From contig NZ_AAWS01000072.1 in assembly GCF_000169175.1 (NCBI RefSeq), positions 1-34,198 of the forward strand: 34,198 nt of DNA, given 5' to 3'. Shown here in pieces: positions 6,808 to 15,826 of the stretch. This stretch comes from Microscilla marina ATCC 23134 (GTDB lineage Bacteria > Bacteroidota > Bacteroidia > Cytophagales > Microscillaceae). Positions within the stretch are counted from its first letter, which is position 1, and the number at the start of each line of letters is the position of its first letter. The position numbers and the translations under genes are program-made. The notes beneath the pieces are model-generated. The model worked only from the letters and a program-made list of their open reading frames with translations, had not been told where the DNA came from and did not search any database.

Positions 6808-7419
6808 ATGGCATTTTCTTCAAAAGAACTGAATTACTTACAAGATACTGAGTTTTTACTGACCAAACACCAGGTCACAACCAAGGTGCACCAATTGCTG
6901 GAAAGCACCCAAACCCAACTAAAGGCTGCAGTAGCCGAACTCGATTTTGATTTTCCCGATGCAGTAGATGTAGTCAAGGGTAAAATATCTAAAGGAGAGC
7001 AGTACCGACAACTGCCTTACTTGGTGCTCGACTACCCCAAGCTGTTTAGCCGTGCCGATGTATTTGCTTTCAGGACGATGTGTTGGTGGGGCAACGAGTT
7101 TAGCTGTACGCTGATGCTTGCCGAAAAAAGTTGGCATTTGCATCGCACTGCCATTGCCCACCACCTCCCAAAGCTTACACCTGCCCACGGTTGGTACATT
7201 GGGGTAAACACCACTCCCTGGGAGCATCACTTTGGCGAGGACAATTGCCTGCCTTTGGCCAACTTTAGCCCTGAGACACTGCAACAGCACTTGCAAAAAA
7301 TGCCCTTTTTAAAGCTAAGCCGTAAGCTCCCCTTAGAGCAATGGCAACAGCTCCCTGGCTTTGCCAACGAGTGTTTTACGGCATTGATGGGCTTGATGAC
7401 TACTATACCAAACTTGTAG
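6808..7419 (+). CDS. Conserved-looking protein of unknown function
   Basis: I do not recognise a family with a known role. The 203-aa product is soluble, with no signal peptide or membrane helix. It has a helical N-terminus (residues 1-45) and then a mixed region rich in Trp, His and Tyr: FRTMCWWGNEFSCTLMLAEK, HGWYIGVNTTPWEHHFGEDN, and a leucine-rich C-terminus. The dense aromatic motifs suggest a ligand-binding or enzymatic fold. The gene has normal codon use and an ATG at 6808 next to a plausible -7 element. It is followed by the TRAP permease gene, whose likely start lies 104 bases beyond this stop codon. Confidence 0.75.
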   Translation: MAFSSKELNYLQDTEFLLTKHQVTTKVHQLLESTQTQLKAAVAELDFDFPDAVDVVKGKISKGEQYRQLPYLVLDYPKLFSRADVFAFRTMCWWGNEFSCTLMLAEKSWHLHRTAIAHHLPKLTPAHGWYIGVNTTPWEHHFGEDNCLPLANFSPETLQQHLQKMPFLKLSRKLPLEQWQQLPGFANECFTALMGLMTTIPNL

Positions 7420-7523
7420 TTTACCTGACTCTGTCAGTAAATGATTATGCCCACCTGCCAATTATTTATATATTTGACGCCGAAAAAAGATTCGAGCTTG
7501 TTTTAAAACTAACTACAACCCCA

Positions 7524-9509
7524 TTGAAAACCCTACTCAAAAGCTATATTCTGCAAGTAAGCCGCCTCAACAACTGGGTGGGAAAAAACACCGCCTGGCT
7601 CACCACTGCGTTGGTGGTATTGGTATGTTTCGACGTTACCCAACGCTATATTTTCAAAACTACCTCAGTGGCTTTTCTCGACCTGGAGTGGCACTTGTTT
7701 GCCTTGGTATTTTTGTTTTGTGCTGGCTATACTTTGCGCCATGACAAACACGTGCGGGTAGACGTTTTTTATATTCGGATGAACGCCCGGCAAAAAGCCT
7801 GGATCAACCTTTTGGGGAGTATTATTTTTCTTATTCCTTTTTGTGTAGTGGTCATTTATGCCGCCTGGAAATACACCATGGTGTCTTATGGCTACCTCGA
7901 AGGCTCCCCCGATCCGGGTGGTTTGCCAGCCCGTTACATTATCAAAGGGGCCATTCCTACTGGCTTTGTCTTTTTGCTGCTGCAGGCAGTGGCGCTGTTG
8001 TTTGAGTCAATGCTTGCTGTATTGGGCGAAGACCTCAGTTCTATTACTGCTCGTTGGGAAGACAACCACGACAAAGCCCACCCGGAAGACGAAAACGCAG
8101 GCAAAAACAAGGTGTTTGTGGTCATGCGTACACTCTTTATTTTGGTAGGTACTTTACTGGCGTTATTTAGTTTTTTAGGCATCGACTTGGGCATTTCGCT
8201 CCCCATCAAACTATTTATTCTCATCTTTATCAGCATTTTGGCAGGTTTTCCGGTGGCATTTACTTTGGGGGGGCTGTCGGTATTGGTAGGCCTTGCCGTA
8301 TTTAATCTCGACTTTTTTTACCTGTTATCGCTGCGGATTTATGGCATCATGACCAACTATGTATTGTTGGCGGTGCCTTTGTTTGTGTATATGGGCATTA
8401 TGCTGGAGAAATCAGGCATTGCCGAAAGGCTGCTCGAAACGATGGCGTTGCTTTTTGGGCGCTTGCGCGGAGGGTTGGCCATTTCTGTAGTAGTAGTGGG
8501 GGCTTTGCTTGCCGCATCTACTGGGGTAGTAGGCGCTACAGTGATTACGATGGGGCTTATTAGCTTGCCTACTATGATCCGTAGAAACTACAGCATAGAG
8601 CTCGCCACGGGTACTATAGCCGCTTCGGGCACCTTGGGGCAAATCATCCCTCCTAGCGTGGTATTGGTCTTGCTGGGGAGCGTGCTCAATGTATCGGTGG
8701 GCGACTTGTTCACGGCAGCCTTTATCCCTGGGTTTACGCTGGTAGCCCTGTACTTTCTCTACATTGTGGGGTTTTCGCTGGTGCGCCCCCAACAAGCCCC
8801 TGCCATGCCCAAAGAAGAAGTAGCCGCCTTTAGAACCAAAGGCATGTGGAAACGGGTAATATCGGCGTTTGTATTGCCTTTGTTACTCATTGTATCGGTG
8901 TTGGGGTCTATATTTGCGGGCATCGCCTCACCTACCGAAGCCGCCGCTGTAGGAGCAATGGGAGCCACTTTGCTTACTTTGTTTCAGAAAAAACTCTCAC
9001 TACCAGTACTGCGCCAGGTCATGCGCTCTACCAGCCACATTTCTACCATGGTGTTCATCATTTTGATTGGGGCTTCGGCTTTTTCGTTGGTGTTTCGAGG
9101 GCTCAAAGGCGACGATTATATCATTGAACTGATCAACTCCAGCAACCTCGACAAATACACTTTTCTGGCTTTGGTCATGCTCATTATGTTTGTAGCGGGC
9201 TTTTTCATCGATTTTATCGAAATCATCTTCATCATTGTTCCAGTAGTGGTGCCTACTTTTCAGGCAATGGGGCTCGACTTGGTGTGGGTGGGTATATTAA
9301 TGGCTATGAACCTGCAAACCTCGTTTTTGACACCTCCCTTTGGCTTTGCCCTGTTTTATTTGAAAGGAGTAGCCCCACCCGAAGTAAAAACCGGGCATTT
9401 GTATCGGGGCATTATGCCCTTTGTCATTATTCAGTTATTGCTCATTGCAGCAGTGGTGTTTTTTCCTGAAATGGTGACCTGGTTGCCACAAATGTTGAGA
9501 GGAGAGTAA
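7524..9509 (+). CDS. TRAP transporter, fused small and large permease subunits (DctQ-DctM)
   Basis: This inner-membrane permease belongs to the tripartite ATP-independent periplasmic family, which imports carboxylates or related acids with a cation gradient. The N-terminal DctQ part (about residues 1-170) has four membrane helices and the typical FLDLEWHLFALVFLFCAGYT and HDKHVRVDVFY. A charged linker (EDLSSITARWEDNHDKAHPE) leads to DctM, with about a dozen helices and LLAASTGVVGATVITMG and SGTLGQIIPPSVVLVLLG. An ATG at 7341 is in frame but overlaps the upstream gene by 79 bases and adds 61 atypical residues. I prefer the TTG at 7524, giving MKTLLKSYILQVSRLNNWVG, a normal DctQ start (661 aa). 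No DctP solute-binding gene is in the window. The next gene begins 6 bases after the stop. Confidence 0.92.
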   Translation: MKTLLKSYILQVSRLNNWVGKNTAWLTTALVVLVCFDVTQRYIFKTTSVAFLDLEWHLFALVFLFCAGYTLRHDKHVRVDVFYIRMNARQKAWINLLGSIIFLIPFCVVVIYAAWKYTMVSYGYLEGSPDPGGLPARYIIKGAIPTGFVFLLLQAVALLFESMLAVLGEDLSSITARWEDNHDKAHPEDENAGKNKVFVVMRTLFILVGTLLALFSFLGIDLGISLPIKLFILIFISILAGFPVAFTLGGLSVLVGLAVFNLDFFYLLSLRIYGIMTNYVLLAVPLFVYMGIMLEKSGIAERLLETMALLFGRLRGGLAISVVVVGALLAASTGVVGATVITMGLISLPTMIRRNYSIELATGTIAASGTLGQIIPPSVVLVLLGSVLNVSVGDLFTAAFIPGFTLVALYFLYIVGFSLVRPQQAPAMPKEEVAAFRTKGMWKRVISAFVLPLLLIVSVLGSIFAGIASPTEAAAVGAMGATLLTLFQKKLSLPVLRQVMRSTSHISTMVFIILIGASAFSLVFRGLKGDDYIIELINSSNLDKYTFLALVMLIMFVAGFFIDFIEIIFIIVPVVVPTFQAMGLDLVWVGILMAMNLQTSFLTPPFGFALFYLKGVAPPEVKTGHLYRGIMPFVIIQLLLIAAVVFFPEMVTWLPQMLRGE

Positions 9510-9515
9510 ACAAAT

Positions 9516-10652
9516 ATGAGCAAAGAAGACTCCGAAAAAATTAAACGTTTGTTGCTGTCGGCAAACAAAGCAAACGTGGCCATTGCCTTTCAACTTTGTA
9601 AAAACTTGTCAAGCTTTTACACTCAAGAAGTGGCAGTATTGCTACAAAAATACCCCTTGCTCTGCCTTGAACACGAATTAGAGCTCGGGTATTTGAAAAA
9701 ATTACAGGGGCTTTCGCTTAAGAAAAAAGAGTTATCAGTGGTACCTCCTTCGTTAGGTCAATTAAATAACTTAAAGCAGTTAAACCTTGCCAGTAATAGC
9801 CTCGATGCTTTGCCAATAGAACTTGCCCAACTACACCAGTTAGAACAATTAAACCTTACAGGCAACAAAATAGAACGCTTCCCTGATTTGCTATGCCTGC
9901 TTCCTCTTAAGAGGCTCATGTTATCACATAATCCGCTCACATCTCTACCTGCCAGCATCAAGCAACTTACCCAACTCACATATCTAGCACTTACTTCGTG
10001 CCAGTTGAGCAGTTTACCTCCCGAAATAAGGCAGCTTGCCTCGTGTAAAGAATTGCTTTTACAGAACAATCAGTTAGAAAGATTACCACCTGAAATAGGG
10101 CAACTTGCTTCTTTAGAAAAACTCAACTTGTCAAACAATCAATTAAAAACGCTTCCCCCCAACATTCAGCATTGGCAAGCCTTGACCCACTTAGACTTAC
10201 GCGAAAATCAACTGGAAACACTGCCTGAAGAAATAGGGCAATTGACCCAATTAGACACCTTAATTTTAGGGCGAAATCCTCTACATTCGCTCCCAAAAAG
10301 CATTATAAACCTCGCTCAATTGCAAACCTTGGTATTTCGTTTGTCAAATATAAGTACTGCTATGCTTGAGAATATTTGTAAGATGAGCCACCTACATAAC
10401 CTTTGGTTGGCAGATTGTGACATTTTAGAAGTTCCCCCTGGCATTACCCAACTCAAGCAACTCAGTACGCTGGACTTAAGCCATAACCAAATCACCGAAT
10501 TACCCAAAGCACTGAGTCAGCTCCAGCATTTAGATACGCTTTATTTATCGGGCAACCCACTCGCTCCAAAGTCATTGAGGCAAGTAAGGGAATGGTTGCC
10601 TCAGTGTGGCATAGGCTGGGAAGGTACCATTCATTATGGAGGCAGTTTTTAA
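9516..10652 (+). CDS. Leucine-rich repeat protein, 13 repeats
   Basis: This 378-aa protein has a helical N-terminal module of about 55 residues (LLLSANKANVAIAFQLCKNL, then KYPLLCLEHELELGYLK) followed by 13 LRRs of 22-24 residues (about 57-360), e.g. LEKLNLSNNQLKTLPPNI. A cap (NPLAPKSLRQVREWLPQCG) ends the protein. Repeat 10 is irregular and lacks the LP signature. There is no signal peptide, so it should be cytoplasmic. It shares both the N-terminal module and the cap with the shorter LRR protein at 3326. It is tightly packed between the TRAP permease (6 bases upstream) and the isoprenoid-synthase-like gene (14 bases downstream), so the three are probably co-transcribed. Role: protein interaction; partner unknown. 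Confidence 0.88.
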   Translation: MSKEDSEKIKRLLLSANKANVAIAFQLCKNLSSFYTQEVAVLLQKYPLLCLEHELELGYLKKLQGLSLKKKELSVVPPSLGQLNNLKQLNLASNSLDALPIELAQLHQLEQLNLTGNKIERFPDLLCLLPLKRLMLSHNPLTSLPASIKQLTQLTYLALTSCQLSSLPPEIRQLASCKELLLQNNQLERLPPEIGQLASLEKLNLSNNQLKTLPPNIQHWQALTHLDLRENQLETLPEEIGQLTQLDTLILGRNPLHSLPKSIINLAQLQTLVFRLSNISTAMLENICKMSHLHNLWLADCDILEVPPGITQLKQLSTLDLSHNQITELPKALSQLQHLDTLYLSGNPLAPKSLRQVREWLPQCGIGWEGTIHYGGSF

Positions 10653-10666
10653 ACTTTTCGAAACCC

Positions 10667-11701
10667 ATGAACTTTTTCAAAAACCTATATCGTTTGGGCA
10701 AGCTTACGCTTGATATGCGCTCGGCAAACCGTGAAAGTGGTACTTTGCACAAAAAAGTACAAAAAATGATGCAGCCTTTTATACAGGCAGCGGAGGCATA
10801 TAATGACGGGAGTATTACCCCACGTATGCACAAAAAAATGCAATGGTATATGGTGGAAACCCTGTGGATGAGTGAGCAGTTTGCTCAACTGCACCAAACC
10901 AAATTAGACAATGCCACCCAACGGGCTTCAGCGTTTTCGGGGGCTTTGCTGGGTATTTCTGACATATTGATTGACGACTTGCCAGAAGGTAGCCTTGCGC
11001 ACACCCAAAACTTTCTCTATGCACCCGTCAATCATACGCCTAAAACACCCTTTGAAAAGCTCTATACTGCTTATTTTCAAGCGTTTGAATCGTGCCTTTC
11101 GGCAGACAATCAAGTCCAAACCAGGGAATATTACTGGGCATCGCTGGATGCACAAGTAGCCAGCCGTCGCCAGTTTGAGCCAGACTTACCATCAGAAGAT
11201 TTAATAAAAATTCTCAAAGACAAATGTGGCTATACTACCTTGCTATGTCGGGCAGTGTTGCCCTTGCCTATAGACGCTTCGGAGCATACAATGATTTATG
11301 AATTGGGGGCTTTGGTGCAGTTTATCAATGATATCAACGATTTGCACAAAGACAGTACTCAGGGCATAAAAAACTTTGCCAATCAGTTTGACACCACCAG
11401 GGCAATGAAAAAAGCACTATTGACGCAAACAACAAAAGCTTTTGGGTTGTTTAAAAATATTGAGCATCAACGGAAAAGTTCCATTTATTTTCTATTCATA
11501 TTTCATTCATTTGTGGTGGTTATCCTTGCCCAACTGCGTTATTATGAGCACTTATGCCAAGGGCATTACAAACTGGAAAGATTTTTGAAGTTTCCTCCCA
11601 AAAGTACTAAAGTACAACCTTTTTTATGGCAAAATCTACGGTTTAGCATTCCCAAAATGCTCAACTTTGATTTTATCCACCCTACAGCCAGTCTCAATTA
11701 A
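10667..11701 (+). CDS. Class I isoprenoid-synthase-like protein
   Basis: The largely helical protein (344 aa) carries two acidic motifs placed as in trans-isoprenyl/squalene-synthase-fold enzymes: SDILIDDLP (Asp99, Asp103, Asp104) and FINDINDLHKD (Asn221, Asp222, Asp225, Asp229). In that superfamily these bind Mg2+-diphosphate. Overall length (about 340 residues) and spacing of the motifs (about 120 residues) fit. A hydrophobic stretch near residues 270-290 (SIYFLFIFHSFVVVILAQL) suggests membrane contact. The start at 10667 is used because the frame upstream overlaps the LRR gene. It lies 14 bases after the LRR gene, so probably in the same operon. The substrate cannot be read from the sequence. 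The family call rests on the two motifs only. Confidence 0.65.
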   Translation: MNFFKNLYRLGKLTLDMRSANRESGTLHKKVQKMMQPFIQAAEAYNDGSITPRMHKKMQWYMVETLWMSEQFAQLHQTKLDNATQRASAFSGALLGISDILIDDLPEGSLAHTQNFLYAPVNHTPKTPFEKLYTAYFQAFESCLSADNQVQTREYYWASLDAQVASRRQFEPDLPSEDLIKILKDKCGYTTLLCRAVLPLPIDASEHTMIYELGALVQFINDINDLHKDSTQGIKNFANQFDTTRAMKKALLTQTTKAFGLFKNIEHQRKSSIYFLFIFHSFVVVILAQLRYYEHLCQGHYKLERFLKFPPKSTKVQPFLWQNLRFSIPKMLNFDFIHPTASLN

Positions 11702-11729
11702 TCTTTTATTTACATAGCATCATATTCAA

Positions 11730-12140
11730 ATGGAAGAAAACCTTTACCAAAGTAAGTATCAACACATCTTTTATGAAAAAGAGACGGGTATAATGCACAA
11801 TATCTGGCTAAAAGATAGCCAAATGATGACGCAGGATGACTACAAGAAAGAGTTAATAAAAGTGGCTCAGTTGATTGAAACCCACCAAGCATCCAGGCAA
11901 TTGATCAACACCCTTAATTTTCAGTATACCATTGACATTGATTTGCAACAGTGGACAAATGAATACATTATCAAAAGAACCAGAGAAGCAGGTATAAAAA
12001 AAGTAGCCTTTATCATTGCCGAAGAAATATTTTCGCAAATGTCTATTGAACAGGCAATGGAAGGTGAAGAAGGAAAAACACTGGACACAAGGTATTTTAC
12101 CTCAAAAGAAGAAGCCAGGGAGTGGCTGGTAAAAGATTAG
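11730..12140 (+). CDS. Small soluble protein, possibly STAS/SpoIIAA-like
   Basis: The 136-aa product has no signal peptide. Its pattern of strand-rich start (HIFYEKETGIMHNIWLKDS), helix (QDDYKKELIKVAQLIETH), strand (RQLINTLNFQYTI), helix, strand (IKKVAFIIAEE) and final helix (FTSKEEAREWLVKD) is like that of small STAS/SpoIIAA-type alpha/beta proteins seen in Bacteroidota. This is a fold guess from layout, not a motif match. It begins 28 bases after the isoprenoid-synthase-like gene and is followed by a terminator, so it may be the last gene of that transcript. Confidence 0.7.
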   Translation: MEENLYQSKYQHIFYEKETGIMHNIWLKDSQMMTQDDYKKELIKVAQLIETHQASRQLINTLNFQYTIDIDLQQWTNEYIIKRTREAGIKKVAFIIAEEIFSQMSIEQAMEGEEGKTLDTRYFTSKEEAREWLVKD

Positions 12141-12174
12141 AAAGGTGTTTTGTATTGACAAGCTCATTGTATAT

Positions 12175-12207
12175 TCCTGCTGTTGAACCAAGAGCAGGAT
12201 TTTTTTT
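12175..12207 (+). terminator. Intrinsic terminator
   Basis: TCCTGCT (12175-12181) pairs with AGCAGGA (12193-12199) and is followed by eight T. It lies 34 bases after the stop codon of the 11730 gene. Confidence 0.75.
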
Positions 12208-12247
12208 GCTCCCTCCCCACTGTTTTTTCCTACCATCACTCTTTGAC

Positions 12248-12283
12248 TTTGTTTCTTAATATCTGGTATTTTTTGTAACTTTG
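12248..12283 (+). promoter_or_regulatory. Candidate promoter of the helicase gene
   Basis: TAACTTTG (12276-12283) matches TAnnTTTG, with TTTG at 12248-12251; the 24-base spacing is longer than the usual 19-21. It lies 131 bases before the start codon. Confidence 0.4.
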
Positions 12284-12414
12284 AAGGATGTGTAAATGAT
12301 GAAATTTGCCTGGTATGGTATTGAAGTTTACATAAAAAAATAAGGTGCAGGCTTACTATCAAAAACTTGCCGCTACTTACACCTCAAAACAACAGATATA
12401 ATTAGCAGACAAAA

Positions 12415-14646
12415 ATGGATGATTACATCAAAGGCTTGAACGACCCTCAACGGGAAGCTGTATTGCATAAAGATGGGCCTATTATGATTATTGCAGGTGC
12501 CGGTTCGGGTAAAACCAGGGTATTGACTAACCGTATTGCTCATCTGATAGGCACTGGGGTGCCCGCATACAATATTTTGGCTTTAACGTTTACCAATAAG
12601 GCTGCCGGAGAAATGCGCCTTCGAATTGAAAAAATCATTGGCGACAAGGCAAAAGATATTTGGATGGGTACTTTTCACTCTGTTTTTGCCAAAATACTCC
12701 GGTTTGAAGCTGACAAAATCGGCTACACCAGTAGCTTTTCTATTTATGACACTGACGACTCTAAATCGTTGATAAGAAGCATTGTAAAAGAACGCAACCT
12801 CGACGATAAGGTATACAAAGCCAATGTGGTACTCAATCGGATTTCGGGCGCAAAAAACCGACTTATTTCTTACCGTGAGTACCTAAACAACCCCATCTAT
12901 GCCGAAGATGACCGGGCGTATCGCCGACCTGAGATAGGGCGCATTTACAAGATTTACCAAGAGCGTGCCATCAAGTCAAACGCGATGGATTTTGACGACT
13001 TGCTATTCAATACCAATATATTATTCAGAGACCACCCGGCAGCACTGCAAAAATACCAGCAAAAATTTAAATACTTACTCATCGATGAGTTTCAAGACAC
13101 CAATTTATCGCAATACTTGATTGTAAGACGTTTGGCGGCAGCCCACCATAATATTTGTGTAGTGGGTGACGATGCCCAAAGTATTTACGCCTTTCGGGGA
13201 GCCGATATTCAAAACATTCTCAACTTTGAGAAAGACTACCCTACCCTGCAAACCATTCGTCTGGAGCAAAACTACCGCTCTACCAAAACTATAGTAAAAG
13301 CAGCTAACTCACTGATTGCCAAAAACAAAGCCCAATTACAAAAAGATGTATGGACCTCAAACGAAGATGGCAACCTAATTCGTTTGTTTAAGGCGATGTC
13401 GGACAATGAGGAAGGGAAAATGGTGGCGCAATCTATTTTTGAGGAGAAAATGCAGCACCAGTTGGGCAACAATGACTTTGCTATATTGTACCGCACCAAT
13501 GCCCAATCGCGAAGCATAGAAGAAGCCCTACGCAAAGCCAATATCAAATACAAAATTATAGGAGGCTTGTCGTTTTACCAACGCCGTGAGATCAAAGACC
13601 TGATCTCTTACTTGCGCTACACAGTAAACCACAAAGACGAAGAAGCCCTCAAACGAATCATTAACCTACCCAAACGAGGCATAGGCAACACTACCTTGCA
13701 AAAAGTATTGGCCACTGCTTATGAAAGTGAGTTGCCCTTGTGGGAAGTCATTAGTAATATTAGGAAATATGTAACCGGGCGTGCCACTACGGCTATTGCC
13801 GGATTTGCCGAGCTGATCAAAAAATTTGAAGATGCTTCTACCAAGTTAGACGCTTTTGAAACAGCCTCGCTGGTGGCCAAAGAGTCGGGTTTGTTGAAAG
13901 ACCTCTACGAAGATAAAACTATTGAAGGATTGTCGCGTTACGAAAACGTACAAGAGTTGCTGAATGCCATCAAAGAATTTGTGGACAATCCTGATAATCA
14001 GGAAAAAGACTTGAGTGCATTTTTGCAGGAAGTGTCGCTGGCTACCAGTGCTGATGAAGCCGAAGACGATGGCGAAGAAAAAGTGACCCTGATGACCATA
14101 CACGCTGCCAAAGGGCTAGAGTTTCAGCAGGTATACGTGGTAGGGCTGGAAGAAGAGCTCTTTCCGTCGCAAATGGCACTATCGAGCCGCAACGAACTGG
14201 AAGAAGAACGACGTTTGTTTTATGTAGCGATTACCCGTGCCGAAAAAAAACTGACCCTTTCGTTTGCGACCAGCCGCTACCAATATGGGCGAATAAAAAA
14301 CTGTGAGCCCAGCCGTTTTTTAAAAGAGATTGACCCTCGTTTTTTGGAACAGGGACAAGGCAAAACCAATGCAGCGAACCATGTAAATACCAGTTTTGTA
14401 AAAAACTTACGCCCGCAAAGGTCTGCTCCAGCGCAAAACTTTACCCACAAACCTTCGCCCAATTTCAAACCTAGTGACACCCGAAACCTACAGGCAGGAA
14501 TGAAGGTAGAACACCTAAAGTTTGGTTTGGGAATGGTAAAAGCGGTAAAAGCACATAACAATGACCGCAAAGCAGTGATTGCTTTTGAGAAAGCTGGAGA
14601 AAAAACTTTGCTATTGAGTTTTGCTAAACTCAAAATTCATGAATAA
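12415..14646 (+). CDS. uvrD: ATP-dependent 3'-5' DNA helicase, UvrD/PcrA family
   Basis: This superfamily I helicase unwinds DNA in nucleotide excision and mismatch repair and clears RecA and stalled forks. Visible motifs in order: LNDPQREAV (Q motif), AGAGSGKT (Walker A, residues 27-34), ALTFTNKAAGEM (Ia), LLIDEFQDTN (Walker B, about 221-230), VVGDDAQSIYAFRGA (III), LEQNYRS (IV), VTLMTIHAAKGLEF (V, about 557-570) and FYVAITRAEKKL (VI). The C-terminus ends in the PcrA-type Tudor-like segment GMKVEHLKFGLGMVKAV. Length (743 aa) is normal. It starts at the ATG at 12415, is preceded by its own candidate promoter, and is followed by the DUF4290 gene. pcrA is an equally valid name. Confidence 0.97.
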   Translation: MDDYIKGLNDPQREAVLHKDGPIMIIAGAGSGKTRVLTNRIAHLIGTGVPAYNILALTFTNKAAGEMRLRIEKIIGDKAKDIWMGTFHSVFAKILRFEADKIGYTSSFSIYDTDDSKSLIRSIVKERNLDDKVYKANVVLNRISGAKNRLISYREYLNNPIYAEDDRAYRRPEIGRIYKIYQERAIKSNAMDFDDLLFNTNILFRDHPAALQKYQQKFKYLLIDEFQDTNLSQYLIVRRLAAAHHNICVVGDDAQSIYAFRGADIQNILNFEKDYPTLQTIRLEQNYRSTKTIVKAANSLIAKNKAQLQKDVWTSNEDGNLIRLFKAMSDNEEGKMVAQSIFEEKMQHQLGNNDFAILYRTNAQSRSIEEALRKANIKYKIIGGLSFYQRREIKDLISYLRYTVNHKDEEALKRIINLPKRGIGNTTLQKVLATAYESELPLWEVISNIRKYVTGRATTAIAGFAELIKKFEDASTKLDAFETASLVAKESGLLKDLYEDKTIEGLSRYENVQELLNAIKEFVDNPDNQEKDLSAFLQEVSLATSADEAEDDGEEKVTLMTIHAAKGLEFQQVYVVGLEEELFPSQMALSSRNELEEERRLFYVAITRAEKKLTLSFATSRYQYGRIKNCEPSRFLKEIDPRFLEQGQGKTNAANHVNTSFVKNLRPQRSAPAQNFTHKPSPNFKPSDTRNLQAGMKVEHLKFGLGMVKAVKAHNNDRKAVIAFEKAGEKTLLLSFAKLKIHE

Positions 14647-14774
14647 GTTTGCAACATGAACAAATAGTAGTTCGAGACGAACCGCAACATGCCCCCGTCC
14701 GTCCTCTCTTGTTTGCACATCTAAAAAGCAACTCAATTCATAAAATTTTATTTAATATTCAAAAAATTGAAAAG

Positions 14775-15467
14775 ATGAACGAAGAAAATCAGGAGTCAGC
14801 GAATCAACCTTTGAAAGAAAGTAATTCTGCTAGCTTCAATTATAATACCCAACGCCCCAAGTTGACAATGAAAGAATATGGTAGAAATATTCAAAAAATT
14901 GCCGACTACATAGCCAACCTTGAAGACCGCGAGCAACGCACCCAGTATGCTTATACCCTGATAGATTTGATGCGACAGATCAACCCTAACATGCGTGATT
15001 CACAAGACACTCAAAACAAACTTTGGGATGACTTGTACATTATGTCGGGTTTTGAAATAGATATAGAGAGCCCTTTCCCTATGCCAGCTAAAGACAAACT
15101 GGGTAAAAGGCCTAAAATGTTGGCGTACAACTCTAACCGATTGCACTATAAGCACTACGGCAGAAATATAGAGTTGCTGGTAGAAAAGGCATTAGAAGAA
15201 GAAGACCTGGAAAGCCAACTGGTAGCAGTAGTGTATGTAGCACGTTTGATGAAAGGCTTCTATATAAGCTGGAACAAAGACAACATAGATGATGAGACTG
15301 TATTGGGGCATATAGAAAAAATTTCGGGCAAGCCGTTGCCCCCTGACCTGGTAGAAAGAATCAAGCAAGACCGACTACTGGACAACCAAAAAGACAAAGG
15401 CAAAAGTGGTGGACACCGTAGTAAAAGTGGACGTAAAAGCAGCGACGGACGTAAACGCCGGAACTAA
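14775..15467 (+). CDS. DUF4290 family protein
   Basis: The 230-aa product has the layout of the Bacteroidota-specific DUF4290 family: an N-terminal helix-rich core from MKEYGRNIQKIADYIANLED through NKLWDDLYIMSGFEIDIESP, then the repeat-like HYGRNIELLVEKAL, and a very basic tail (about residues 205-230; KGKSGGHRSKSGRKSSDGRK) that could bind nucleic acid. The start at 14775 follows an A-rich leader; a longer frame opens with TTG at 14649 but adds unrelated residues. The gene sits between uvrD and murA. From memory, DUF4290 and murA are often neighbours in this phylum, which may link it to cell-wall synthesis; its molecular role is unknown. Confidence 0.85.
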   Translation: MNEENQESANQPLKESNSASFNYNTQRPKLTMKEYGRNIQKIADYIANLEDREQRTQYAYTLIDLMRQINPNMRDSQDTQNKLWDDLYIMSGFEIDIESPFPMPAKDKLGKRPKMLAYNSNRLHYKHYGRNIELLVEKALEEEDLESQLVAVVYVARLMKGFYISWNKDNIDDETVLGHIEKISGKPLPPDLVERIKQDRLLDNQKDKGKSGGHRSKSGRKSSDGRKRRN

Positions 15468-15826
15468 TTATTAATGTTTATATTATATATCATTATACAG
15501 GGTGAAAGTTTATCACAAACTTCACCCTTTTTTATGCTTCTCCCCTACTTTTTTATACCCGGTTGTACTTTGTGCCCTGCTTTTTACCACACACTTTTCT
15601 CCCCTCCTTCAAGCCGTTGCTTTCAATGACCCATTTCTTTCTATAAGATTGTATTTTACCCCAAGAAACCATTCTTAGGATACAAAACCCATCATATGTG
15701 ACTCCTGCTCGATTTTAAACAAGCGCTAAAATAATAGGTCTATAATTTTTATTTCACCCAAAATTCTGCAACCTTTCTATTCAAAACAATTGTATACTAC
15801 AGAACCTTAAATCTACCTATAACTTA
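15468..15826. other. Spacer between the DUF4290 gene and murA
   Basis: The spacer contains the terminator at 15499-15533 and a pyrimidine-rich stretch (15538-15680). No gene and no clear TAnnTTTG promoter were seen. Confidence 0.6.
15499..15533 (+). terminator. Intrinsic terminator after the DUF4290 gene
   Basis: AGGGTGAAAGTTT (15499-15511) pairs with AAACTTCACCCT (15517-15528) with one bulged A and is followed by a T-run. Confidence 0.8.

Noticed and set aside
6548-6808. 86-codon plus-strand frame starting MCSRGESNPHASNRHYPLK
   Set aside because: It is the reverse strand of tRNA-Leu(GAG) read as protein, a well-known annotation artefact, followed by AT-rich spacer.
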